From Gallionella sp. (GTDB lineage Bacteria; Pseudomonadota; Gammaproteobacteria; Burkholderiales; Gallionellaceae): a stretch of DNA of 64,000 bases. The stretch is taken from assembly GCA_028710565.1 (NCBI GenBank), contig JAQTTV010000010.1:44003-108002 (forward strand). The letters are read 5' to 3'. A program made the position numbers and the translations under genes. Each line of letters starts with the position of its first letter. Within the stretch, counting starts at the first letter, position 1. Of this stretch, positions 37,542 to 47,452 are shown in pieces. The notes beneath the pieces are model-generated. The model ran no database searches. It had not been told where the DNA came from and saw nothing but the letters and a program-made list of their open reading frames with translations.

Positions 37542-40500
37542 ATGCCATCCCTCTTGTTACATTGGCAAAATTGGATCAATCAAAAAAAGCCGTTACGTCC
37601 TGTCGCGGATGAATCGCCTTTGCGGGCTGAGTTGTTCAGTGTTGAACAATTGGCGCGTCATGCCAAGATTTTGGCAGGCTATCATCAAGTCATTACGCAA
37701 CGCGGTGCCAACGATCTGTTGGACAGATTGGGGCAAAACGAAAAGATACTGCGGGCGTTTAATGGCGCGACCTTGGGCAAAGATTCTAGCTTGCCTGTCA
37801 CCCCCGCCGCTGAATGGTTGTTGGATAATTTTTATTTGATTGAGGAACAAATTCAAATCGCGCGGCGGCATTTGCCGCGTGGTTATAGTTGGGGCTTGCC
37901 GCGTCTATTGAATTCGCCTTCTGCGGGATTGCCGCGCGTGTATGACATCGTGTATGAATTGATCTCGCATGTGGATGCGCAGATTGATACCCAGCCACTG
38001 AGCGCGTTTATCGCCGCCTATCAAACGGAAACGCCCTTGCAGCTGGGTGAGTTGTGGGCGATTCCCATTATGTTGCGCTTGGGCTTGATTGAAAATCTCC
38101 AACGCGTCGCCAGCCGCTTGACCTTGGCGCAAACAGATCGTGATCTTGCCGAGGTATGGGTTAATCGCTTGCAGGCGATGGCGGATAAAAATCCTTCTCA
38201 TCTGGTGATTGTGGTGGCGGACATGGCGAAGGCGGATTTGCCCTTGTCCAGCTCCTTTGTGGCGGAATTCAGCCAACGCTTGTCGCGGCAAAGTCCCGTG
38301 TTGCATCTGGCGCGCAGTTGGCTGGAACAGCAGCTGATTGAACAAGGGCTGACCATAGAACATTTGGTTCAGCAAGAAACACAAAGTCAGGCGGCGAATC
38401 GGGTTTCCGTCAGCCATAGCATTGCCAGCTTGCGTTTGTTAAGCGCGATGGATTGGAAGGTGTTTGTCGAACAGCTGAGTCTGGTCGAGAGAATTTTGCA
38501 ATCGGATCCCGCCCATGTCTATCCCCAAATGGACTTTGCAACACGGGATCGCTATCGCCATGCGGTCGAAGCTTACGCTCGGCACAGCCCCCATTCAGAA
38601 GCCGAGGTGGCGGAACTCGCCATACAACTTGCCGCAGCCGCCGCGCTCAATACGGGAAGTGGTGACCGAACGACGCATGTCGGTTTCTATTTGGTAGATC
38701 AGGGTCGTGCCGCGCTCGGACAAGCCACCCAAGTGAACTGGCCGTGGTGCACGCTGATTGAACGCAGCATTCGCCGTTTTCCACTGAGTTTTTATGCGGG
38801 CGGTATCGTGACGCTCACTTTGCTTGCCACGCTGGCATTTGTGGTGCAAGTCAAACTGTTCAATATGCAGCTATGGCAACAGGGCTTATTGATACTGGTC
38901 ACCCTGCTTTGCACCAGCCAATTTGCCGTGGTGCTGATGAACTGGCTTGCCATGCGCCTCGTCAAACCGAGCTTGCTGCCCCGATTGGATTATGCCACTG
39001 GCATCGTCGAAGCGTGTCGCACCATGGTGGTTGTGCCGACTATGCTCACGCGCTTAGCAGGCGTGGATAGCCTACTCGAAACATTGGAAATCCATCATCT
39101 CGCCAATCGAGATCCTCATCTGCACTTTGCTTTGCTAACGGATTTTTGCGATGCGGCGGCGGAAAATATGCCTGAAGATGATGCGATACTGGCGCGCGCA
39201 CAACAGGGCATTGCGCTGTTGAACCAAAAATATGCGACCAGCAATCAGAACACGTTTTTTCTGTTTCATCGCCCGCGCCATTGGAATGCCGCCGAAGGTG
39301 TATGGATGGGCTACGAACGTAAGCGCGGCAAGCTGATGGCGTTCAATGCGCTGTTGCGGGGGGGGGCGAGTGAGTCCTTTTCCGCGATCGTGGGCGAGAC
39401 GCGCATTTTGTCGTCTATCAAATATGTTATCACCCTAGACACCGACACCCAGTTGCCGCGTGATGCCGCCAAACAGTTAGTCGGCACCATGGCACATCCG
39501 CTGAATCATCCTGTATTTGACACCAAACATGGCATTGTCACGACTGGCTATAGCATTTTGCAACCGCGCGTGGGTGTGAGCTTGCCGAGTGCCCGCCGCT
39601 CTTGGTTTGTGCGTCTCTTTGCCAGCGAAGCAGGGATAGATCCATACACACGGGAAGTGTCGGATGTGTATCAGGACGTGTTTCAGGAAGGGTCGTATAT
39701 CGGCAAAGGCATTTACGATGTCGATGCCTTTGAGCGCGCCATGCACGGACGCTGCCCCGATAACACCGTACTCAGTCACGATTTGCTGGAAGCGTGTCAT
39801 GCCCGCTCCGCCCTGGTGAGCGATGTCGAATTGTTCGAGGAATATCCTTCGCGTTATCACGTGGACATTGATCGCCGTCACCGCTGGATACGGGGCGATT
39901 GGCAGCTCACGCAATGGTTGCTGCCGCGCGTACCAGGCTCAGAAGCCAACCGCATCGCCAATCCGCTTTCTATCCTGTCGCAATGGAAAATACTCGACAA
40001 TCTGCGGCGCAGCCTCGTCCCGTTAGCCTTGGTGTTACTGCTCCCAGGGGCATGGTTGCTGTTACCTGAACTCGACGGCATGGGTCCATTGCTGGTGATC
40101 GCCATCATCGCCTTTCCAGGGCTCTTGACCTTGAGCAATATGTTTCACAAATCCAAAGACTTACCGTGGTCGGTACATTGGCGCGGCGTATGGGATGCGG
40201 GGGTGCGCCAACTGGGGCAGATGGCGTTGACCTTGGTTTTTATCCCTTACGATGCCTATGTCAGCACGAATGCCATTGCCAAAACGCTGCTGCGTTTGCT
40301 GGTCACGCGTAAACGCTTGCTGGAATGGAAAACCTCCAGTGATGCCGAATTGGGCTTGCGCACCGACCTTGCCAGTTGTTTTACCAGAATGTGGATCGCG
40401 CCCGTAATTGCACTAGGATCAGCCCTCTTTCTTGCCCTGACACACCCCACACATCTGCTATCAGCATCACCCATTTTTGTGCTGTGGTGTGCTTCACCTT

Positions 40501-43500
40501 GGGTCGCTTGGTGGATCAGTCAACCGATACAGGATGCCCCCACGAATCTAACCGCAGAACAAACGCGCTTTCTGCGTACCACGGCTCGTAAAACGTGGCA
40601 CTTTTTTGACACTTTTGTCAACGCGCAGGAAAACTGGCTACCGCCTGATAATTTTCAAGAAACGCCCACCCCCGTGATTGCCACGCGCACGTCGCCGACC
40701 AATATGGGACTGGCGTTGCTGGCAAATTTGGCGGCGCGTGATTTTGGCTATCTGTCGGTGGGACGGTTGATTCAACGCACCCAAGACGCGCTCGCCACCA
40801 TGCACCGACTGGAACGACATCGCGGACATTTTTACAATTGGTATGAAACCCGCACCCTGCAACCGCTCCATCCGCTGTATGTATCCAGTGTCGATAGCGG
40901 CAATTTGGCGGGGCATTTGCTCACGCTTGCCGCAGGACTGCGCGAGCAAATGGATCAGCCGATTTACAGCCCCCAGCTTTTTGAGGGACTACGCGATACG
41001 CTGAAAATCCTGATGGAGCTGGTCGGTGAAAATACCACGCTGTCGCAACTGGATACAGAATTGGCGCGTGCGCCAGCCACCTTGCGGGCGGGTTATCTCT
41101 TACTGGTGCGCGTCCATCTCCTCGCCAGCAAAATTGCTGCGACATTCGCCGATGCGGCACAGCGATCGAATGGACGTACCCGTTTTCTGCTCACGAATGG
41201 GACAGACTCGCCACGTGCATCGCAAGCCCGTCAGTGGAGCCAATTGCTCAAGCAAAGTTGCGAAGAACATTTGGCTGAGTTGTGTTTCCTTGCGCCGTGG
41301 TTGCATCGTGATGCCAGTATGCTACACACGTCAGATGCACTCGCCGACAAATGGCTGCGCTTCGACCAACCGCTCTCTTTGCGCGAAGTGGAGCGATTAG
41401 CTCACTCGATCGACCCTTTGCTCAACAACGACGATGCCAATGCTCAGCTATCAAACGAGGTGCAAGCCGCCAGCAACCATGCACGTCAACAGCTATTGTC
41501 ATTGGAAACCTTGGCGCAACAATGCGACGCGATGGCGGCGATGGACTTCAGCTTTCTATTTGATTTGGACAGAAATTTATTTTCGATTGGCTTCAATATC
41601 GTTGAAAGCCGTTGTGATGCCAGTTTTTATGATCTATTAGCTTCCGAAGCGCGGTTGTGCAGCTATGTCGCCATCGCCTTAGGGCAAGTGCCGCAGGATC
41701 ATTGGTTCTCGATGAGCCGATTACTGATCGCGGCACGGGGCAAACCTATCCTCGTATCGTGGAGCGGCTCGATGTTTGAATATCTGATGCCGATATTGGT
41801 CATGCCCAACTACGAAAACACCTTGCTGAGTCATAGTTGCCGTGCGGCGGTGCAACAGCAGATAGGATATGGCAATACGCGCGGTGTGCCTTGGGGCATT
41901 TCTGAATCGGGTTACAATCGGGTCGATGTGCAGCTGAATTATCAATATCGCGCCTTTGGCGTGCCAGGTTTGGGCTTGAAGCGCGGATTGGCAGATGATT
42001 TGGTCATCGCCCCTTACGCCACAGTCATGGCGTTGATGCTGGTGCCACTACCCGCCTGTGAAAATTTGCAACGCTTGGCGCGTGAGGGGCGGTCGGGCGA
42101 CTATGGTTTCTATGAGGCAGTAGATTACACCCCCGCACGTTTGCCGCCAGATGAAACCAGTGTCACGATCCAATCGTTTATGGCGCACCATCAGGGCATT
42201 AGTTTGTTGGCACTGGTCAATCTGTTGCACCAGAACCCCATGCAACGCCGTTTTATGGCGTGTCCCATGCTTAAGGCCGCGGATTTGTTGTTACAAGAGC
42301 GCGTCCCCAAAGCAATCGCCAGCATTCTTTCCGACGATTTGACCTTGGAGAAAGCACAAAACGAAACGGGTATCAACGATACCGCCATGCGGATACTCAG
42401 CAATCCCAACGCGGCAATGCCAGAAGTGCACCTCTTGTCCAATGGTCGCTACCATCTAGTCATCAGCAGCGCGGGCGGCGGCTATAGTCGCTGGCGCGAT
42501 TTGGCGGTGACGCGTTGGCGCGAAGATGCCACCCGCGATTGCTGGGGCATGTTTGTCTATCTGCGCGACGTGACGACGGGAGAATTTTGGTCCAATGCCT
42601 ATCAACCCACGTTGAGGGCAACCAAAGGCTATGAAGCCATCTTCACGCAATCCCGTGCAGAATTCCGCCAACACCATGACAGTTTGGAAATCCACACCGA
42701 AATCAGCGTATCGCCAGAAGACGATGTGGAATTGCGGCGCATCACGCTCACCAATCGCTCGTCCGTGGTGCGCGTGATTGAATTGACCAGTTATGCCGAA
42801 GTGGTGCTTGCGCCCCCCGCTGCGGATACGGCGCATCCCGCCTTTAGCAATTTATTTGTGCAGACCGAATTTGTGCCGAGCGCGTCCGCCTTGCTCTGCA
42901 CCCGTCGCGCCCGTTCTCATCAAGAGAAACCGCCGTGGTTGCTGCATCTGATGCTAGGGCGCAGCGTTGAACCTACGCCGCTGTCCTGTGAAACGGATCG
43001 TGCCAAGTTTATTGGACGCGGCAGGAGTGCGGCGAATCCCGCTGTCATGCAAGCGTCTGCCCCCTTGTCCAATACCGTGGGTTCGGTGCTGGATCCGATT
43101 GTGTCATTGCGGCGCACCGTTTCTATCGCGCCGCATCAAACCGTCATTTTCGATTTGGTGTTGGGTGCAAGCGAAACGCGTGAAGACGCGCTGGCACTGG
43201 TGGAGAAATATCAAAGTGAGCGCATGGTGGACAGGGCGTTTGACCTCGCGTGGACACACAGCCAAGTGACCTTGCATCTGCTCAATGCCACCGAGGTGGA
43301 AGCGCAACGCTATGCCCGATTGTCGGGTGCGTTGATTTATGCTGATCCCACGCGGCGTGCCAGCCCCGTGGTGTTGCGCAACAATCGCCGTGGACAAAGC
43401 GGCTTGTGGAGCTATGGCATTTCAGGCGATGTCCCGCTGGTGCTGGTGCGGATCAGCGACATGGAGAAAATTGAACTGGTGCGGCAAATTGTCAAAGCGC

Positions 43501-46247
43501 ATTCCTATTGGCGGATGAAAGGATTGACAGTCGAACTGGTGATTTTGAACGAAGATGTATCGGTTTATCGTCAGTCTTTGCACGATCAAATTACGCAGTT
43601 GATTTCATCGGGCATCGAAGCACAAATGCTGGACAAACCTGGGGGCATTTTTGTGCGCCGTCTTGAACAAATTCCCAGCGAGGATCTCATCCTGCTGCAA
43701 TCGGTGGCGCGCATCGTGTTGGATGATGAAAAAGGCACCTTGGCAGAACAACTGGAACACCACAACGTGACGGAATCCTTCGTCCCGATGCTGACCACCA
43801 CCCGTTTCAATTTTGCCGATTTGCCCACCCCTGTACCCGCCCGTGAACTGGTGTTTCAAAACGGCTTAGGCGGTTTTACCCGTGACGGTCACGAATATGT
43901 CATCACACTGCAAACCGATCAAAACACCCCCGCACCATGGGTGAATGTACTCGCGAATCCCTATTTTGGGACGGTCATTTCCGAAAGTGGCGCTGCATAC
44001 ACCTGGGTTGAAAATGCCCATGAATTCAGGCTGACCCCGTGGAATAACGATCCTGTGGAAGATACCAGTGGCGAGGCAATGTATATCCGCGATGAGCAAA
44101 CAGGACAATACTGGTCGCCCACCCCCGCCCCAGCACGGGGCAGAACGCCCTATGTTATTCGTCACGGTTTTGGCTACAGCGTGTTTGAACATACCGAAAA
44201 TGGCATCGCGTCGGAATTGTGGGTGTATGTGGCGATGGATGCACCCGTAAAATGCTCGGTCTTGAAATTGCGCAATGTGTCAGGACGGGCGCGCCGATTG
44301 TCGGTGACTAACTACTGCGAATGGGTGTTAGGCGACTCGCGCCATAAAAATCTGCTGCATATCCAAACGGAAGTGGACATCAAAACAGGCGCGTTGCTGG
44401 CGCGTAATCACTACAACACCGACTACACAGGGCGTATCGCGTTTATGGACGTGAATGACACCACCCGCACGTTTACAGGTGACCGCAAAGAATTCATCGG
44501 CAGAAACGGCAGTTTGTCGCAACCTGCGGCACTCAAACGCACCCGCCTTTCGGGCAAAGTGGGGGCGGGGCTAGATCCTTGCGGCGCACTGCAAGTGACC
44601 GTCGCGTTAGCCGTGGGAGAAGCACAGGAAAGCAGTTTTCGACTCGGCGTAGGACGCAATCCAACCGAAGTCCGCAACTTGATTCAACGTTTCCGTTGCG
44701 CGGATGCGGCTCAAAGCACACTAGAAGGCGTATGGGATTATTGGAATCATACTTTGGGGGCGGTGAATGTGGATACGCCTGATCCTGCGGTGAACTTCAT
44801 GGCAAATGGCTGGTTGTTGTATCAAACGCTGAGTTGTCGGTTGTGGGGACGGACGGGATTTTATCAATCAGGCGGGGCTTATGGTTTCCGCGACCAATTG
44901 CAGGACGTGATGGCATTGGTACATGCCGAACCCGCGCTCACCCGCGAGCATCTGCTGCGTGCGGCGACCCATCAATTCCGCGAAGGCGATGTGCAACACT
45001 GGTGGCATCCTCCCGCAGGGCGCGGCGTGCGCACGAATTTTTCGGATGACTATTTGTGGTTACCTTATGTGACCTGCCGCTACGTGACCTGCATCGCGGA
45101 TACGGGCATACTCGATGAAAAAATTCCTTTCCTCGAAGCCCGTGCCATCAAACCTGAGGAAGAGGCTTACTATGATTTCCCCAACCGTTCTGAAGAGACG
45201 GATACGCTTTATCAGCATTGTGTCCGTGCCATTGAACGCGGGCTGCGGTTTGGCGAACACGGCTTACCGCTGATGGGCTGTGGCGATTGGAATGACGGCA
45301 TGAATCGCGTGGGCAAAGAAGGGCGCGGCGAAAGTGTGTGGCTGGCTTTCTTCCTGTATGACGTGCTGAACCAGTTTGCCGAATTGGCGCGTACCAGACA
45401 AGACATCTCTTTTGCCGACCGTTGTGCGACCCAAGCACAGCAACTGCAACAAAATATCGAGCAACACGCGTGGGATGGCGAGTGGTATCGCCGCGCTTAT
45501 TTCGATAACGGTGAACCGCTTGGCTCCCGTAGCAATCAAGAGTGTCAGATTGATTCCCTGCCACAAAGCTGGGCGATCATCAGCGGTGCTGGCGATGCAT
45601 CCCGTGCGCGACACGCGATGCAATCCGTGAATCAGCGTCTGGTTAAGCGCGAAGCTGGATTGATTCAATTGTTTGATCCGCCCTTCGACAAATCTGCACT
45701 CGATCCTGGCTATATCAAGGGCTACATCCCTGGTGTGCGTGAAAATGGCGGTCAGTACACCCATGGCGCAATTTGGACAACGATGGCGTTCGCACTGATG
45801 GGTGAAAACGAGCGCGCATGGGAATTGTTTTCGCTGCTCAACCCCATCCACCACGGGGCGACCCCCGAACAAATCGCCACCTACAAGGTCGAGCCTTATG
45901 TGGTCGCAGCGGATGTTTATGGCGTAGCACCCCACACAGGGCGCGGCGGTTGGACGTGGTATACAGGCTCGGCGGGCTGGATGTATCGCTTGTTGGTTGA
46001 AACCTTGCTGGGTGTCAATCTGGAAGGCAACCAGTTGCGATTGACCCCGCGTATGCCGAAAAGCTGGCCCAGCTACAAAATCCATTATCGCTACCACCAA
46101 ACCGTGTACCACATCACCTTTACCCAGCTTGATGCGGATACGGAAGGCGAGAATCAACTTTATCTAGACGGACATAAACTGACTGCGGAAACCATACCGC
46201 TGGTGGACGACCAGCAGGAACATTTTGTGGAAATGAAAATCCAATGA
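37542..46247 (+). CDS. ndvB: Cyclic beta-1,2-glucan synthase (NdvB/ChvB-type, GT84-GH94)
   Basis: This 2901-residue protein matches the length and order of cyclic beta-1,2-glucan synthases. It has an N-terminal soluble region (about 1-405), TM helices (about 415-475 and 825-1000) and between them a GT84 domain with TLDTDTQLPRDAAKQLVG and HRRHRWIRGDWQLTQW. A glycoamylase-like domain (about 1330-1560) and two beta-sandwich regions follow. The C-terminal GH94 phosphorylase-like domain has GCGDWNDGMNRVG and GRGGWTWYTGSAGWMYR. The enzyme self-primes, elongates and cyclises glucan at the inner membrane. Such glucans act in osmoadaptation and host interaction. No exporter of the ndvA type is adjacent. 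The gene stands alone between repeats. Confidence 0.95.
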   Translation: MPSLLLHWQNWINQKKPLRPVADESPLRAELFSVEQLARHAKILAGYHQVITQRGANDLLDRLGQNEKILRAFNGATLGKDSSLPVTPAAEWLLDNFYLIEEQIQIARRHLPRGYSWGLPRLLNSPSAGLPRVYDIVYELISHVDAQIDTQPLSAFIAAYQTETPLQLGELWAIPIMLRLGLIENLQRVASRLTLAQTDRDLAEVWVNRLQAMADKNPSHLVIVVADMAKADLPLSSSFVAEFSQRLSRQSPVLHLARSWLEQQLIEQGLTIEHLVQQETQSQAANRVSVSHSIASLRLLSAMDWKVFVEQLSLVERILQSDPAHVYPQMDFATRDRYRHAVEAYARHSPHSEAEVAELAIQLAAAAALNTGSGDRTTHVGFYLVDQGRAALGQATQVNWPWCTLIERSIRRFPLSFYAGGIVTLTLLATLAFVVQVKLFNMQLWQQGLLILVTLLCTSQFAVVLMNWLAMRLVKPSLLPRLDYATGIVEACRTMVVVPTMLTRLAGVDSLLETLEIHHLANRDPHLHFALLTDFCDAAAENMPEDDAILARAQQGIALLNQKYATSNQNTFFLFHRPRHWNAAEGVWMGYERKRGKLMAFNALLRGGASESFSAIVGETRILSSIKYVITLDTDTQLPRDAAKQLVGTMAHPLNHPVFDTKHGIVTTGYSILQPRVGVSLPSARRSWFVRLFASEAGIDPYTREVSDVYQDVFQEGSYIGKGIYDVDAFERAMHGRCPDNTVLSHDLLEACHARSALVSDVELFEEYPSRYHVDIDRRHRWIRGDWQLTQWLLPRVPGSEANRIANPLSILSQWKILDNLRRSLVPLALVLLLPGAWLLLPELDGMGPLLVIAIIAFPGLLTLSNMFHKSKDLPWSVHWRGVWDAGVRQLGQMALTLVFIPYDAYVSTNAIAKTLLRLLVTRKRLLEWKTSSDAELGLRTDLASCFTRMWIAPVIALGSALFLALTHPTHLLSASPIFVLWCASPWVAWWISQPIQDAPTNLTAEQTRFLRTTARKTWHFFDTFVNAQENWLPPDNFQETPTPVIATRTSPTNMGLALLANLAARDFGYLSVGRLIQRTQDALATMHRLERHRGHFYNWYETRTLQPLHPLYVSSVDSGNLAGHLLTLAAGLREQMDQPIYSPQLFEGLRDTLKILMELVGENTTLSQLDTELARAPATLRAGYLLLVRVHLLASKIAATFADAAQRSNGRTRFLLTNGTDSPRASQARQWSQLLKQSCEEHLAELCFLAPWLHRDASMLHTSDALADKWLRFDQPLSLREVERLAHSIDPLLNNDDANAQLSNEVQAASNHARQQLLSLETLAQQCDAMAAMDFSFLFDLDRNLFSIGFNIVESRCDASFYDLLASEARLCSYVAIALGQVPQDHWFSMSRLLIAARGKPILVSWSGSMFEYLMPILVMPNYENTLLSHSCRAAVQQQIGYGNTRGVPWGISESGYNRVDVQLNYQYRAFGVPGLGLKRGLADDLVIAPYATVMALMLVPLPACENLQRLAREGRSGDYGFYEAVDYTPARLPPDETSVTIQSFMAHHQGISLLALVNLLHQNPMQRRFMACPMLKAADLLLQERVPKAIASILSDDLTLEKAQNETGINDTAMRILSNPNAAMPEVHLLSNGRYHLVISSAGGGYSRWRDLAVTRWREDATRDCWGMFVYLRDVTTGEFWSNAYQPTLRATKGYEAIFTQSRAEFRQHHDSLEIHTEISVSPEDDVELRRITLTNRSSVVRVIELTSYAEVVLAPPAADTAHPAFSNLFVQTEFVPSASALLCTRRARSHQEKPPWLLHLMLGRSVEPTPLSCETDRAKFIGRGRSAANPAVMQASAPLSNTVGSVLDPIVSLRRTVSIAPHQTVIFDLVLGASETREDALALVEKYQSERMVDRAFDLAWTHSQVTLHLLNATEVEAQRYARLSGALIYADPTRRASPVVLRNNRRGQSGLWSYGISGDVPLVLVRISDMEKIELVRQIVKAHSYWRMKGLTVELVILNEDVSVYRQSLHDQITQLISSGIEAQMLDKPGGIFVRRLEQIPSEDLILLQSVARIVLDDEKGTLAEQLEHHNVTESFVPMLTTTRFNFADLPTPVPARELVFQNGLGGFTRDGHEYVITLQTDQNTPAPWVNVLANPYFGTVISESGAAYTWVENAHEFRLTPWNNDPVEDTSGEAMYIRDEQTGQYWSPTPAPARGRTPYVIRHGFGYSVFEHTENGIASELWVYVAMDAPVKCSVLKLRNVSGRARRLSVTNYCEWVLGDSRHKNLLHIQTEVDIKTGALLARNHYNTDYTGRIAFMDVNDTTRTFTGDRKEFIGRNGSLSQPAALKRTRLSGKVGAGLDPCGALQVTVALAVGEAQESSFRLGVGRNPTEVRNLIQRFRCADAAQSTLEGVWDYWNHTLGAVNVDTPDPAVNFMANGWLLYQTLSCRLWGRTGFYQSGGAYGFRDQLQDVMALVHAEPALTREHLLRAATHQFREGDVQHWWHPPAGRGVRTNFSDDYLWLPYVTCRYVTCIADTGILDEKIPFLEARAIKPEEEAYYDFPNRSEETDTLYQHCVRAIERGLRFGEHGLPLMGCGDWNDGMNRVGKEGRGESVWLAFFLYDVLNQFAELARTRQDISFADRCATQAQQLQQNIEQHAWDGEWYRRAYFDNGEPLGSRSNQECQIDSLPQSWAIISGAGDASRARHAMQSVNQRLVKREAGLIQLFDPPFDKSALDPGYIKGYIPGVRENGGQYTHGAIWTTMAFALMGENERAWELFSLLNPIHHGATPEQIATYKVEPYVVAADVYGVAPHTGRGGWTWYTGSAGWMYRLLVETLLGVNLEGNQLRLTPRMPKSWPSYKIHYRYHQTVYHITFTQLDADTEGENQLYLDGHKLTAETIPLVDDQQEHFVEMKIQ

Positions 46248-46274
46248 CCGCGATGTCCTATGTCAGGTCATAAT

Positions 46275-46476
46275 TATCTACACAACTTTGTTCACGCCCC
46301 CTAGCAGGGGGAGGGTTAGGGTTAGGGTGGGGGTGGAATTTCATTTAAAGACAACATGCTTCATAATTTGTAGGGGGCGCGTTGCACATACGCTTGTCTG
46401 GATGCAATTCGCGCCTTCGGCGCACCCTCTCCCACAAGTGGGCGAGGGGAGTGTGGGTTCAAATCAGGATATTCGG
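46275..46476. mobile_element. Second, truncated copy of the MITE-like element
   Basis: It matches 28059-28268 in the same orientation, beginning TATCTACACAACTTTGTT and ending near GGGTTCAAATC...ATTCGG. It lacks the right terminal repeat and the outer five or so bases of the left one. It also lacks a 14-bp part of the inner palindrome and carries an extra GTTAGG unit. It lies 28 bases past the ndvB stop. Confidence 0.8.
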
Positions 46477-46589
46477 GGTAACTGCCCTAAAGGCAAGAAA
46501 GGTAAGATAAATGATACACTTTAACAAACGCCAAGCATTCGCAGATGCGCGTGCAGATCGTTATTTCACCCATCTTAAAGGAGTCCAGC

Positions 46590-47327
46590 ATGTCTAATTT
46601 TAAAGCCTATTTCGTCTGGGATGCGCATGTGCGCTGGTTTCACTGGATTAACGTGTTGTGCTTGTTTGGTCTGGTTGTCGTTGGTTTGGCGATCCTCAAC
46701 GATAAGGCACTGGGCTTATCTACCGAAGGAAAAATTCTGCTCAAAACCGTGCATGTTTGGATCGGTTATGTGTTTGCGATCAATCTGTTGTGGCGGCTGA
46801 TTTGGGCTTTTATTGGGAGTAAACATGCGTGCTGGGGGGCGATACTGCCTGGCGGGTGGGGTTATGGCAAGGAAGTGCTTGCCTATGTTGCCGATTTCAA
46901 AGCAGGGCGACCACGTCAATATCTCGGTCATAATCCACTTGGGCGCATCGCTGTGACGCTGCTGCTTTTGCTGTTGGTGATGCTGGCTATCTCTGGATTG
47001 GCACTGGCAGGTACCGACTTATTCTATCCCCCCATCGGGGCGTGGATTGCAAGCTGGATTGCTGCCCCAGGGGTTGACCCCGCTACACTTGTTCCTTACG
47101 CAAAAGATACCTATGACGCGGCCGCCTATGATGCCATGCGGGCTTTCCGCAAGCCTTTCATTTTTGTGCATGAATATGCTTTCTACTTGCTCTTGGCGGT
47201 GAGCTTGGTGCATATACTGGCCGTTGTGGTCACCGAGATACGCGAAGGGGGCAGTCTGATCTCCGCCATGTTTACGGGAAAAAAGGTACTGAGTGAAACA
47301 CCTGCTGATTTGCCCAAAGTAGATTGA
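46590..47327 (+). CDS. Cytochrome b561-type membrane protein
   Basis: I start at ATG 46590 (MSNFKAYFVWDAHVRWFHWI), with AAAGGAG upstream. The 245-residue protein has four or five TM helices and histidines suited for two haems: HVRWFHWIN (about 12-20), KTVHVWIGYVF (about 50), and HEYAFYLLLAVSLVHILAV near the C-terminus. This is the Ni,Fe-hydrogenase/cytochrome b561 family, which shuttles electrons between quinone and a periplasmic partner. No c-type cytochrome or hydrogenase gene is adjacent, so the partner is unknown. Confidence 0.9.
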   Translation: MSNFKAYFVWDAHVRWFHWINVLCLFGLVVVGLAILNDKALGLSTEGKILLKTVHVWIGYVFAINLLWRLIWAFIGSKHACWGAILPGGWGYGKEVLAYVADFKAGRPRQYLGHNPLGRIAVTLLLLLLVMLAISGLALAGTDLFYPPIGAWIASWIAAPGVDPATLVPYAKDTYDAAAYDAMRAFRKPFIFVHEYAFYLLLAVSLVHILAVVVTEIREGGSLISAMFTGKKVLSETPADLPKVD

Positions 47328-47388
47328 GTGGTTGCGCAAGCTGTCCTAAAAACGGCGGCGCACTTTTGACCGTGAGACTCTGTTTTAG

Positions 47389-47432
47389 TCCGTTCGTCCT
47401 GAGCTTGTCCTGAGCTTGTCGAAGGATAAGCG
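47389..47432. repeat. CTGAGCTTGTCGAA-type dispersed repeat
   Basis: GTTCGTCCTGAGCTTGTCC is followed by TGAGCTTGTCGAAGGATAAG, with an internal 10-base direct duplication (CCTGAGCTTG twice). The same motif occurs at 58545-58602. This is a widespread extragenic repeat type in environmental proteobacteria. Confidence 0.65.
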
Positions 47433-47452
47433 GATTGAGCGTGCTGTCACGC

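Noticed and set aside
45264..46157. A 297-codon open frame on the minus strand inside the glucan synthase gene
   Set aside because: It is antisense to the conserved GH94 domain, has no recognisable domain or ribosome site, and fits a GC-biased shadow frame.
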